NCBI GenBank assembly: GCA_937902455.1 | Contig: CALELI010000032.1 | Location: 1-16,563, forward strand | Reading direction: 5' to 3' | DNA: 16,563 nucleotides | From: an uncultured Prevotellaceae bacterium | GTDB lineage: Bacteria > Bacteroidota > Bacteroidia > Bacteroidales > Bacteroidaceae | Shown here: one piece after another, positions 1-6,823 of the stretch | How positions within the stretch are numbered: position 1 is the first letter of the stretch | Layout: the number at the start of each line of letters is the position of its first letter | Translations under genes and position numbers: made by a program | The notes under the pieces: model-generated | The model's database searches: none | Told to the model about the DNA's origin: nothing | Seen by the model: the letters and a program-made list of their open reading frames with translations, nothing else

Positions 1-1890
1 TGCTTCCTCTGGTGCTTCCTCTGGAGCATCCTCAGGCTCTTCGTCTGACTGGTCGCATGCCTTGAGCTTGAGCTTGATTTCCTCGAGGTCGGCACGGAGC
101 TTGTCTACCTTGCGGTTGAGCTCGTCGACGAGGCTGTTGCCTTCCTTGGACTTTGAAGTGAGGTTAAGGAATCCGAGGTTGTTCTCGTAGGTCTTGATCT
201 CGTTCTTAAGGATGTCGTACTGACGGGTAAGGCGGTCTCTGAGCTTGTCGGCTCCACCATTCCTGAGTTCGTTCTTGAATCGCTCTACACGGCGCTTTGT
301 CGCTGTTGCACCGATGACGGCATAGAAACGGTCCATCTCAGCACGGAATGCCTTGAATATCTTGTCTTTCTCCTTGAACGGTACATGTCCGATTTCTGCC
401 CATTCATCCTGGATGGCATGGAGGGTTTCGCTGAGTTCCTCGCTTGCTTCCTCAGGAGTCGGAATTGCCTGAAGACGTTCGATGATGGCTTTCTTCTTGC
501 TGAGGTTCTCACGCTGTTCTGTGAACTGTGAGGATGTGGCCTTCTTCTTTGCCTCGAAGAATGTGTCGCAAGCCTCGTTGAAACGCTTCCAGATGTCGTC
601 GCTGTACTTCTTTGACACGGCACCAGTCTCCTTCCATTTCTTCTGGAGTTCGATAAGGGCATCTGTGGTCTCCTTCCATGCAGTGCTGTCCTTGAGGGCC
701 TCGGCCTTCTCGCAGAGTTCGCGCTTGATTCTCAGGTTGTCGGCAAGGCTGTTGCGTACTTCCTTGAAGAATTCGGCCTTACGGTTGAAGAAGTTGTCGC
801 ATGCTGCGCGGAAACGCTCATAGATGGCTACGTTATGCTTCTGAGGTGCAAATCCGATAGTCTTCCACTTTGCCTGAAGCAGGGTGATCTGCTCTGACAG
901 CTTGTTCCAGTCAGCAAAGGTCTTGAGTTCATCGATGTTGAAGCTCTCGATGATTTCGCAGATGGCGGTCTTCTGGTCGAGGTTTTCCTGTTCCTGTGCC
1001 TTGCGTCCTTCGAAGAAATCCTGATGTTTCTTGTTGATGACTGTGGATGCAGCCTTGAAGCGCTCCCATATTTCCTCACGGAGTTCGCGTGATACTGGTC
1101 CTACCTCGCGGAACTGCTGATGGAAGAGCTGGAGCTTGCGGAATGCAGATACTACATCTGGTTCGTCTACCAGTTTCTCTGCAGCCTCGCATATCTGTGT
1201 CTTGATTTCGAGGTTCTTCTTGAAATCGTATGCACGGAATTCGTTGTTGAGTTTAAGAGTGTCGTAGAACTGTTCTACCTGCTGCTGGTATGTACGCCAG
1301 AGATCGGTCGACTGAGTTGCCGGAACATCTCCTGTCTCGTTCCACTCCTGCTGGAGTGCCTTGAAGTCTTTATATGATTTGTTGACATCGTCAGGCTTTT
1401 CGAGAATGGCCTTGATTCTGTCGATAATCTGCAATTTCTTTGCCAGGTTGGCTTCGCGCTGTTCTTCCTGGGCCTTCTGCTGTGCGGCACGCTTTTCGCG
1501 TATCGCAGTCATCTGTTCCTTGAAGACAGCCTCGTCTGGATCAGGCGTCGGTTGATATGCTTCAACATCACCACCCTCGTCTACGTACTTCTTGAATGCC
1601 TCTTCTGCTTCCAACTTGTGGAAACGATAGAAGCTGCTCTTAAGGCTGTCAAGTTGCTGACGAGAGACTTCTGCATCTGACGATACAAGTTCCTTCACAC
1701 AATTAAGCACTTCTTCCTTCGACTGGAATTGATAAACTGGAGCTGCAGGAGCTGACTCCTCTGCAGGCTCTTCAACAGGTGCCTCTACGACCTGTTCGAC
1801 ACTCGCATTAACTTCTTCCTGAAGTTGTTCTTGAGATTCGCTTGCTACAGTTTCTTCTGCAGGAGCGGCAGGATTTAGAATTTCACTCAT
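1..1890 (-). CDS. DUF349 repeat protein, C-terminus off the window
   Basis: The frame is open from the ATG at 1888-1890 (MSEILNPAAP) to the left edge, giving 630 residues with no stop, so the gene is partial. Residues 1 to about 45 are Ala/Glu/Pro-rich and look disordered. From about residue 150 to 530 there are five helical repeats, each with a W/F-x-x-x-G core: QEWNETGDVP (W183), QQFREVGPVS, AKWKTIGFAP, KKWKETGAVS and DEWAEIGHVP (W497). This is the DUF349 pattern. A charged coiled-coil-like stretch follows, then an acidic tail (EEPEDAPEEAPEEA) at the edge. There is no signal peptide or membrane segment, so it is probably cytoplasmic. The function of Bacteroidetes DUF349 proteins is not settled and none is claimed here. 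A promoter lies just upstream at 1917-1948. The repeat assignment is confident; only a short tail should be missing, judging from the usual family length. Confidence 0.9.
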   Translation of the reverse strand, partial: MSEILNPAAPAEETVASESQEQLQEEVNASVEQVVEAPVEEPAEESAPAAPVYQFQSKEEVLNCVKELVSSDAEVSRQQLDSLKSSFYRFHKLEAEEAFKKYVDEGGDVEAYQPTPDPDEAVFKEQMTAIREKRAAQQKAQEEQREANLAKKLQIIDRIKAILEKPDDVNKSYKDFKALQQEWNETGDVPATQSTDLWRTYQQQVEQFYDTLKLNNEFRAYDFKKNLEIKTQICEAAEKLVDEPDVVSAFRKLQLFHQQFREVGPVSRELREEIWERFKAASTVINKKHQDFFEGRKAQEQENLDQKTAICEIIESFNIDELKTFADWNKLSEQITLLQAKWKTIGFAPQKHNVAIYERFRAACDNFFNRKAEFFKEVRNSLADNLRIKRELCEKAEALKDSTAWKETTDALIELQKKWKETGAVSKKYSDDIWKRFNEACDTFFEAKKKATSSQFTEQRENLSKKKAIIERLQAIPTPEEASEELSETLHAIQDEWAEIGHVPFKEKDKIFKAFRAEMDRFYAVIGATATKRRVERFKNELRNGGADKLRDRLTRQYDILKNEIKTYENNLGFLNLTSKSKEGNSLVDELNRKVDKLRADLEEIKLKLKACDQSDEEPEDAPEEAPEEA

Positions 1891-1916
1891 ATTTGGCTTA
1901 TTTAGATTAAGTTCTG

Positions 1917-1948
1917 CAAAGATAGTAAAAAATAATGAATAATGAAAA
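1917..1948 (-). promoter_or_regulatory. Bacteroidetes-type promoter for the DUF349 gene
   Basis: On the minus strand, TATCTTTG (1917-1924) matches the -7 element TAnnTTTG. TTTT at 1945-1948 stands in for the -33 TTTG with a 20-nt spacer. The predicted RNA start is near 1910, giving a leader of about 20 nt. The -33 region lies inside the heptamer array at 1932-1966. The -7 match is good and the -33 is imperfect. Confidence 0.6.
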
Positions 1949-1966
1949 ATGAATAATGAAAAAAGT
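1932..1966. repeat. 7-nt tandem array (ATAATGA type)
   Basis: Four consecutive heptamers are seen: ATAATGA, ATAATGA, AAAATGA, ATAATGA. A degenerate fifth, AAAAAGT, follows. The array overlaps the -33 region of the DUF349 promoter. It belongs with the other heptamer arrays in this window at 3019-3060, 3593-3613, 13718-13766 and 14636-14684. Confidence 0.75.
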
Positions 1967-2294
1967 TGCGAGAGGTATAGGTTGAATGATGAGTTGAGTG
2001 ATGAAAGCTATCCTCAATTAACGATTAATGACTCAACTTTAGCATATGCATAAATATTTGATTTCTAACATTCTTCACACATTGTCTATCTTTTTAAGGA
2101 GTTCAGGCGAGCAAGCTCGGAGTTATCAGACATATAATAAATTTTGGTGTCGTTTCGAGCCTCTGATTAAGACCTTCAATGATGGTGTTCTGCATCGTCA
2201 TAAATCGTCTTCGCTTGACTCAAAACTTTACTAAGTTATTTTTTAATGTTCACTTAATAAAAGATTGATTAATTTGCACTTTTTTATTGAAAAA
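1967..2294. other. AT-rich intergenic stretch without a supported gene
   Basis: About 330 nt between the DUF349 promoter region and the small-RNA promoter. It holds an 8-bp inverted repeat, AGTTGAGT (1992-1999) and ACTCAACT (2031-2038), with a 31-nt loop and no T-run. It also holds a short palindrome CGAGC-AA-GCTCG near 2108-2119. A 62-codon plus-strand frame (2046-2234) has no recognisable family, no promoter and no homologous-looking motif, so it is not called as a gene. Confidence 0.5.
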
Positions 2295-2326
2295 TTTGGT
2301 AAATAAAAAAGAAATGCTTAAATTTG
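2295..2326 (+). promoter_or_regulatory. Consensus Bacteroidetes promoter, plus strand
   Basis: TTTG (2295-2298), a 20-nt spacer, then TAAATTTG (2319-2326) is an exact match to the Bacteroidetes -33/-7 consensus. The predicted RNA start is about 2331-2334. No coding frame follows; an intrinsic terminator occurs about 80 nt downstream. Confidence 0.65.
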
Positions 2327-2331
2327 CAATA

Positions 2332-2418
2332 TCGAACTAAAGTTGATATCTCACTTTTTTATTAATATAGAAATTTGTGCCTCCTCTTCCGTTGTGATAA
2401 CGAGAGAGGAGATTTTTT
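2332..2418 (+). ncRNA. Candidate small RNA of about 85 nt, identity unknown
   Basis: This segment starts 5-7 nt after a consensus promoter (2295-2326) and ends in a terminator hairpin with a T-run (2381-2418). It has no open reading frame of useful length. At its 5' end, 2329-2337 can pair with 2342-2349 (8 bp, one bulged G, TAAA loop), although part of that arm may lie before the RNA start. The middle is A/U-rich and probably unpaired. It lies opposite the 3' flank of maf. It does not resemble any RNA family I can name from sequence alone; a 6S-like RNA was considered but the long bulged hairpin is absent. The whole call is inference from promoter plus terminator. Confidence 0.45.
2381..2418 (+). 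terminator. Rho-independent terminator, plus strand
   Basis: CTCCTCT (2381-2387) pairs perfectly with AGAGGAG (2405-2411). A further CGTT/AACG pairing (2390-2393 with 2399-2402) closes a GTGAT loop. Six T residues (2413-2418) follow directly. On the minus strand there is no T-run after the stem, so it should act on plus-strand transcripts, although the stem also sits just past the maf stop. Confidence 0.7.
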
Positions 2419-2426
2419 AGATTCAT

Positions 2427-3008
2427 CTAGAACTTTCTGAGCTCCTCATAAAGTCGTTGTACTGGCAGCCCCATTACATTGAAGTAAGATCCGGAAAGGC
2501 CGTTGACACCTATGTATCCAATCCACTCCTGAATGCCATAAGCCCCAGCCTTGTCGAGAGGAGAATAGTTGTCGACATAATACATGATTTCTTTTTCTGT
2601 CAAATTGGCAAACGACACCTTACTTGTGGACGCGAAACTAACCTGTTTCTCTTTTGTGACAATAGAAACACCAGTAATCACGTCATGTATTCTTCCAGAA
2701 AGCCGAGACAGCATCCCAATGGCATCTTCTGCCGATTTCGGTTTTCCCATAACTTCACCATCGAGGTAGACTATGGTATCGGCTGTTATAAGCAGTTCAT
2801 CATCTGAAATCGACTGCAGATAGACTGAAGCTTTCTTCTTACTTATATAAATCGGTATATCTTCTCCCTGAAGAGTGTCAGGGTATGACTCGTCTATACC
2901 CTTGATGGTTCGTATCTGGAAATCAATCCCAAGTCCAGATAGCAGTTCCTTCCTGCGAGGAGAGTTGCTGGCAAGAATTATTTTATATTTACTTAGATTA
3001 GAAAGCAC
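2427..3008 (-). CDS. maf: Maf-family nucleoside triphosphate pyrophosphatase
   Basis: The 193-residue protein carries the Maf signatures. SNSPRRKELL (14-23) is the N-terminal phosphate-binding motif, ADTIVYLDGEVMGKP (76-90) holds the catalytic Asp and Lys, and KAGAYGIQ (153-160) and YFNVMGLP (175-182) lie near the C-terminus. The KAGAYGIQ form resembles the dTTP/UTP-hydrolysing YhdE branch rather than the YceF branch. Known members remove non-canonical or modified nucleotides from the cytoplasmic pool; the exact substrate here is inferred. The start is a GTG (3006-3008). No in-frame ATG exists before the conserved ILASNSPRR, and an upstream stop is close. It is the last gene of the bamD-to-maf run, 65 nt after the kdsC-type gene, and the gap contains the heptamer array 3019-3060. 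Confidence 0.93.
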   Translation of the reverse strand: MLSNLSKYKIILASNSPRRKELLSGLGIDFQIRTIKGIDESYPDTLQGEDIPIYISKKKASVYLQSISDDELLITADTIVYLDGEVMGKPKSAEDAIGMLSRLSGRIHDVITGVSIVTKEKQVSFASTSKVSFANLTEKEIMYYVDNYSPLDKAGAYGIQEWIGYIGVNGLSGSYFNVMGLPVQRLYEELRKF

Positions 3009-3018
3009 GTGGGATAAG

Positions 3019-3060
3019 TTTAGAGTTTAGAGATTAGAGATTAGAGGTTAGTGGTTAGAG
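3019..3060. repeat. 7-nt tandem array (TTTAGAG type)
   Basis: Six heptamers in unbroken phase fill most of the kdsC-maf gap: TTTAGAG twice, ATTAGAG twice, GTTAGTG, GTTAGAG. Only the first base and one internal base vary. It sits 11 nt upstream of the GTG start of maf and lies within the predicted operon transcript. Confidence 0.85.
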
Positions 3061-3073
3061 GGTGGGTGATGAC

Positions 3074-3592
3074 TTACCAGCCGAAAGCAGTGTTATCGGA
3101 CATCCACAGGTGGTTTGCCTTAAGAACCTGTTCGATGACATCGCGGGCGCATCCCTCCCCTCCGTTACGTCTGGAGATATATTTGCTTATGGCCTTAATC
3201 TCTGGAGCGGCATCAGCAGGACAACAAGGCAGTCCACATTTCTTCATCACTTCATAGTCTGGTATATCATCACCCATGAAAAGTACTTCCTCGTCTCCCA
3301 GACCATATTTTTTGCAAAGGGCATCATAGTGTTCAATTTTTACAGAGGCGCCCTGAATAACCTCTTTGAGCCCCAATCCTTCGTATCTGACCTTAACAGC
3401 ATGCGTGTTTCCTCCTGTGATGACAGCCAGGAGCAGTCCCTTCTTGACTGCCAGCTGCATAGCATAGCCATCCTTGATATTCACAGTACGCATCGGCTCG
3501 CCAGACGGATGCAGATTTATAGTTTCCTTGCTGAGTACACCGTCAACGTCGAAGAATATTGCACGAATCTTTGTTAAATCGTAATTAATCAT
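3074..3592 (-). CDS. kdsC: KdsC-type HAD phosphatase (Kdo-8-phosphate phosphatase)
   Basis: At 172 residues this matches the short, cap-less HAD IIIA family. The HAD motifs are in order: FFDVDGVL (13-20, nucleophile Asp15 and acid/base Asp17), ITGG (58-61), K85 in GASVK, and MGDDIPD (106-112). RTVNIKDGYA (35-44) is the loop typical of KdsC-like enzymes. KdsC removes phosphate from 3-deoxy-D-manno-octulosonate 8-phosphate to give Kdo for the LPS core; related members act on similar sugar acid phosphates, so the substrate is inferred. It is cytoplasmic, with no signal peptide. It lies in the bamD operon, 25 nt after the DUF2520 gene, and the gap carries a short heptamer array. No other Kdo gene is in the window. 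Confidence 0.87.
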   Translation of the reverse strand: MINYDLTKIRAIFFDVDGVLSKETINLHPSGEPMRTVNIKDGYAMQLAVKKGLLLAVITGGNTHAVKVRYEGLGLKEVIQGASVKIEHYDALCKKYGLGDEEVLFMGDDIPDYEVMKKCGLPCCPADAAPEIKAISKYISRRNGGEGCARDVIEQVLKANHLWMSDNTAFGW

Positions 3593-3613
3593 ATAATGAA
3601 CTATGAAGAATGA
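3593..3613. repeat. Short 7-nt tandem array between DUF2520 and kdsC genes
   Basis: Three heptamers, ATAATGA, ACTATGA and AGAATGA, fill the gap between the kdsC start codon (3590-3592) and the DUF2520 stop near 3618. A weak fourth unit, ATTATTA, overlaps that stop. The unit matches the array at 1932-1966. Confidence 0.55.
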
Positions 3614-3617
3614 ATTA

Positions 3618-4388
3618 TTACCGGTTCCTGTACTTTGTTATATTATCCGACAACACCTTATATATATATAGTAAGTCGGGGTAATCCCTAAGCATTTCAA
3701 GATGTTTCTCTATCACACCTCTATCACCACGTACAGCAGGGCCAGACTGGGCCTCAGCCGGAGGCACATCGTGAACCTTTGCTGCAGCACCATCTATCAG
3801 TGGAAGGAGTGTCTTGAAAGGAACTCCCCTATCCCTGAGAAGTTTTTCGCTAATGGCATAACAATGATTGGAAAAATTATTGCAGAATACAGCTGCAAGA
3901 TGAATGTAGGAACGGTCCTCGGATGTAGAATCGTAGACGTTGTCGGAAAGACTCATTGCAATATTTCTTACCAGTTTTCTATCCTGCTCATCTGACGCTT
4001 CAATAAACAAAGGTATATCCTTCCAGTTGTCAATAACACGTGAACGCGAAAAAGACTGTATGGGCCACATGACGCCACGTCTTCCACAAGGAAACACATC
4101 CATTGGAATGCTACCAGCGACATGAACAAACAAAGAGTCATCCAATCCCTTCACGATTTCGTGAGCCAGAGACTGAATGACATCATCCTTCAGGCAGACA
4201 AAGTAAATGTCCGCACCTGATTTCAGGCAATGTAAGTCACAAGTGTAACTGCAATGCAGGTTGGCTGCCAGAGAAGATGCTGATTCTACAGTCCGGCTAT
4301 ACACCTGAACCACTTGATGCCCAAATCTAACAAGAGCAGCCCCAAGGCTGACGGCAATATTTCCAGCACCTATGAGAACAACTTGCAT
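3618..4388 (-). CDS. Rossmann-like and DUF2520 domain protein
   Basis: The 256-residue protein begins with a nucleotide-binding motif (VLIGAGNIAVSLGAAL, 4-19), followed by a Rossmann fold to about residue 125 with VYSRT after strand 2, as in NADP-binding enzymes. The C-terminal helical half has the DUF2520 hallmarks HLAAVFCNNFSNHCY (163-177) and QSGPAVRGD (214-222). The overall fold resembles ProC and 6-phosphogluconate-dehydrogenase-like reductases, so a cytoplasmic NAD(P)-dependent oxidoreductase is likely, but the substrate is unknown. It lies 26 nt after the nitroreductase gene and 25 nt before the kdsC-type gene, inside the same run. Confidence 0.88.
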   Translation of the reverse strand: MQVVLIGAGNIAVSLGAALVRFGHQVVQVYSRTVESASSLAANLHCSYTCDLHCLKSGADIYFVCLKDDVIQSLAHEIVKGLDDSLFVHVAGSIPMDVFPCGRRGVMWPIQSFSRSRVIDNWKDIPLFIEASDEQDRKLVRNIAMSLSDNVYDSTSEDRSYIHLAAVFCNNFSNHCYAISEKLLRDRGVPFKTLLPLIDGAAAKVHDVPPAEAQSGPAVRGDRGVIEKHLEMLRDYPDLLYIYKVLSDNITKYRNR

Positions 4389-4414
4389 TAAATTCAGTTA
4401 ACGTTCTTCTATAT

Positions 4415-4933
4415 TTACTCTAAGATTTTCACTCGTTCCCACTGAAGCTTATCCTCATCCTGAAGTTTACGTTCGATGGCAGGATGGCCGAATCCGAGAA
4501 TGCAGAGAACTTCCATATTTGAGTCGAGTCCGAGAAGTCTTGCCAGATACTCCTTTGACGATACGCCTTCACTTGTCTGACGGTCACGAACCTGAGCCCA
4601 ACAACTGCCAAGCCCAAGATCTGTTGCCTGATACTGCATTGTGACTGCGGCAATGGAAGCATCTTCTATCCATGTAGCCTTAGTAGTGTCGTAGGCTACG
4701 GCAACAGCAAAGACGGAACCTGCAATGAACTCCGCACCAAGTTCCTTTGACTTTGACAGACTTTCAAGCATAGCCTTATCGTCTACTGCAACAAACTGCC
4801 ATGACCTCTCACCATGTCCAGTCGGTGCCATCAAACCAGCGCGGAGGATGGTTTTCTTCTCATCCTCGGTAAGTTTTTCATCTGTATACTTACGAATGCT
4901 TCGACGCTTTTGTACAAGATCTTTGAAGTCCAT
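4415..4933 (-). CDS. Nitroreductase-family FMN oxidoreductase
   Basis: A 172-residue nitroreductase-fold protein with RRSIRKY (10-16), APTGHGERSWQF (36-47, the FMN-contacting loop), DASIAAVTMQYQATDLGLGSCW (about 91-112) and LGFGHP (146-151). Such enzymes bind FMN and use NAD(P)H; they usually work as homodimers on quinones or nitro compounds. The natural substrate cannot be read from sequence. The frame extends upstream to 5017, but the extra 28 residues lack family similarity and overlap the end of the DUF4293 gene. The ATG at 4931-4933 gives MDFKDLVQKRRSIRKY, the normal family start, and a clean 22-nt gap. It is cytoplasmic and co-directional with bamD and rpoZ. Confidence 0.9.
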   Translation of the reverse strand: MDFKDLVQKRRSIRKYTDEKLTEDEKKTILRAGLMAPTGHGERSWQFVAVDDKAMLESLSKSKELGAEFIAGSVFAVAVAYDTTKATWIEDASIAAVTMQYQATDLGLGSCWAQVRDRQTSEGVSSKEYLARLLGLDSNMEVLCILGFGHPAIERKLQDEDKLQWERVKILE

Positions 4934-4955
4934 ACATTTTCTGTTTTTACTGTTT

Positions 4956-5444
4956 CTATCTAAGACGGTCAAGGGAACGAACCAGACGTTCATCCTTACG
5001 GATTCCATGAATAGCAAGGAGATTGAATATTATGCTTATCAACGGAAATATGCCAGCGACTCTTACACTGAAGTCACACATCTGGAATTCCTTGACAGCC
5101 TGAATCTCCATATTGAATTTTGCAACCAGCAATGCCATGAGCGCAACATGCCCGATTAACAATATCGTAGAGACAATTATCAGCCTCAGCTGGCGCATCC
5201 TGTAGTTGAAGAGCATGATAGTCATAACTGTCAGCAAGAAAACAATGACCAGCAAAGCCCCGAGAGCACAAGGTGCAACCGACTGCAAGTCGTTTAGAGG
5301 AGTTGCATTAGTAGAGAAATACCAGTTGGAAAACTGCGCAACACCTACAGCACCATTATAGAATGTAGCCAGAGGACTAAAAAAACCGGCTATGCAGAGC
5401 ATAGCCACGATCATAAGATATACAGTCTGTATTCGTTGTAACAT
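4956..5444 (-). CDS. DUF4293 family inner-membrane protein
   Basis: The 162-residue protein has four hydrophobic segments at about residues 6-28, 60-82, 87-107 and 129-147. A polar loop of about 30 residues lies between the first two, and the C-terminus is basic (RKDERLVRSLDRLR). The start MLQRIQTVYL and overall shape match the Bacteroidetes DUF4293 family, which has no known function. It begins 8 nt after the rpoZ stop, so the two are almost certainly co-transcribed. No catalytic motif is visible. Confidence 0.85.
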   Translation of the reverse strand: MLQRIQTVYLMIVAMLCIAGFFSPLATFYNGAVGVAQFSNWYFSTNATPLNDLQSVAPCALGALLVIVFLLTVMTIMLFNYRMRQLRLIIVSTILLIGHVALMALLVAKFNMEIQAVKEFQMCDFSVRVAGIFPLISIIFNLLAIHGIRKDERLVRSLDRLR

Positions 5445-5452
5445 TAGTAGAA

Positions 5453-5788
5453 TCAGTATTCGTTGTTTGTTTCCTTTGCAGGATTACGATGATACAGTCT
5501 GTCCTCAAGGAATTCCTGGGTAGCAATCAGAGTTGGTTTTGGAAGACGCTCATAGTGCTTTGAAACAGTAATTTGCTCATCATTGTGAAATTCTTCCTCA
5601 AGTGCGTCTGTAGTCGAACCAAACTCTTGAAGTTTCTTACTCAGTTCTTCCTTCATCTCAGCAGAAATCTGATTGGCACGCTTTGCGATGATTGCCACAC
5701 TTTCATAGACATTACCTGTCTCACGGCTGATGTCGATGAGATTTCTTGTTACGGTTGTTACCGGTGCATTTACTTTCTTATAATCCAT
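5453..5788 (-). CDS. rpoZ: RNA polymerase omega subunit, Bacteroidetes type
   Basis: The 111-residue protein starts MDYKKVNAPVTTVTRNL and has the omega core VYESVAIIAKRANQIS (27-42) followed by a charged helix. Its C-terminal part, ERLPKPTLIATQEFLE (about 80-95) and YHRNPAKE, is characteristic of the longer Bacteroidetes RpoZ. Omega binds the beta-prime subunit and helps assemble RNA polymerase. The gene lies between bamD (35 nt upstream) and the DUF4293 gene (8 nt downstream), a common Bacteroidetes order that supports the assignment. Confidence 0.9.
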   Translation of the reverse strand: MDYKKVNAPVTTVTRNLIDISRETGNVYESVAIIAKRANQISAEMKEELSKKLQEFGSTTDALEEEFHNDEQITVSKHYERLPKPTLIATQEFLEDRLYHRNPAKETNNEY

Positions 5789-5823
5789 CTTTATATTAAA
5801 ATTTGTATTATTGATCAGTGATA

Positions 5824-6720
5824 TTAACCCTTATCGAGCATTTTCGCTTCATTCTTGTCCAGTTTCACCTCGATTTTCTTTACCTTTGCATCACACTGAC
5901 GGAAAATCAAGTCAGCTTCCTTGAGGTGCTTACTCTCCGGAAACTCATTGCGGAATCCGTAATATTCATCAATAGTCTGACGATAGCGTTCCTCAGCCTT
6001 GCGTTCAACACTGTTTACAGCCAGTTTGTAACGAGCCTTCAGTATCAACAAGTACAGTTCCTCACGTAATTCTGTATATGGATAGGACTTCAGGGCGTTC
6101 TCCGCAGTTATGATACAGGCCTCGAAATTACTTCCACCATTAAAACAGTTACCGATATAGTTTCCAAGATTATAATACAATTTTGCGGAATCAAACTCCT
6201 TCAGCACCAGTCGGTCCTGAAGTTGATAAAGAGTATTTGTCACAAGCTCTCTACGGTCTGACTGAGGATAAAACTCCAGGAATGAACTCAGTTCGGTGAT
6301 TGCCGTGTAAGTTGGAGACTGGTCAAGACGATGATCTGGAGACTGATAGAAAGCAGCCATACCACTATAGAAACGGGCATCCTCAGAATACACACCCTTC
6401 GGATATGTACGATAATATTTCTCAAAATAGATGCCAGCTGTTTCGTAATCTCCAAGTTTGTAATAGCACATGGCATTCATAAACATACACTCTTCTGCCC
6501 TGTCCGTACCCTTGAACACAAGAAGCATCTGTTCAAGAAGTTCGTAGCACTGAGTATATTTGCCCGACATATAATATTCCTTGGCAGCCTCGTATTTATA
6601 TAAATAATCGTCTGTCTTATAAACATTATTGAAGGTATTCTGACAGGAAATCATGGACATCGCCATAATTGCCGCAAAGACCACAATGAAATATCTTTTT
6701 ATTCCCCTCATAAATTTCAT
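5824..6720 (-). CDS. bamD: Outer-membrane assembly lipoprotein BamD
   Basis: The 298-residue protein has a lipoprotein signal, RYFIVVFAAIMAMSMISC, with the lipidated Cys at position 26. The mature part is built from TPR-like helical hairpins, for example YEAAKEYYMSGKYTQCYELLEQ and AMCYYKLGDYETAGIYFEKYY. Length and layout fit BamD, which works with BamA at the periplasmic face of the outer membrane to insert beta-barrel proteins. Met4 (6711) is an alternative start and gives the same lipobox. A -7 promoter element lies about 17 nt upstream at 6737-6744, so this is probably the first gene of the seven-gene run ending in maf. The C-terminal tail is Lys/Glu-rich. Confidence 0.9.
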   Translation of the reverse strand: MKFMRGIKRYFIVVFAAIMAMSMISCQNTFNNVYKTDDYLYKYEAAKEYYMSGKYTQCYELLEQMLLVFKGTDRAEECMFMNAMCYYKLGDYETAGIYFEKYYRTYPKGVYSEDARFYSGMAAFYQSPDHRLDQSPTYTAITELSSFLEFYPQSDRRELVTNTLYQLQDRLVLKEFDSAKLYYNLGNYIGNCFNGGSNFEACIITAENALKSYPYTELREELYLLILKARYKLAVNSVERKAEERYRQTIDEYYGFRNEFPESKHLKEADLIFRQCDAKVKKIEVKLDKNEAKMLDKG

Positions 6721-6736
6721 TTATGCTTAATCTTTG

Positions 6737-6744
6737 CAAAGTTA
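6737..6744 (-). promoter_or_regulatory. -7 promoter element for the bamD operon
   Basis: On the minus strand TAACTTTG matches the Bacteroidetes -7 element TAnnTTTG. The predicted RNA start is near 6730, giving a leader of about 10 nt to the ATG at 6720. No clear TTTG is found 19-21 nt upstream, so the -33 part is weak. Confidence 0.5.
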
Positions 6745-6823
6745 GTAAATAAAATTGAAAGTCGGGCGAATAAAGTCCAAAAATAGCAAAAAGGAGGACG
6801 TTTTTAACAAGTTTTGTATTATT

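Noticed and set aside
1992..2038. 8-bp inverted repeat as a terminator or operator
   Set aside because: The 31-nt loop is AT-rich, no T-run follows, and no gene depends on it; it may be chance.
2046..2234. A 62-codon plus-strand frame in the gap between the DUF349 gene and maf
   Set aside because: No promoter directly upstream, no recognisable domain, and a length expected by chance in AT-rich sequence. A transposase remnant was considered but no signature residues were found.
2381..2411. Terminator for the bamD-to-maf operon on the minus strand
   Set aside because: The stem is there, but the minus strand has no T-run after it; the T-run is on the plus-strand side.
3019..3060. Telomere-like repeat or CRISPR
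   Set aside because: The unit TTTAGAG looks telomere-like, but it is a short internal array in an operon gap. The repeats have no spacers, so it is not a CRISPR.
4934..5017. N-terminal extension of the nitroreductase to 5017
   Set aside because: The extra 28 residues do not resemble the family, overlap the DUF4293 coding end, and the ATG at 4933 gives the normal start.
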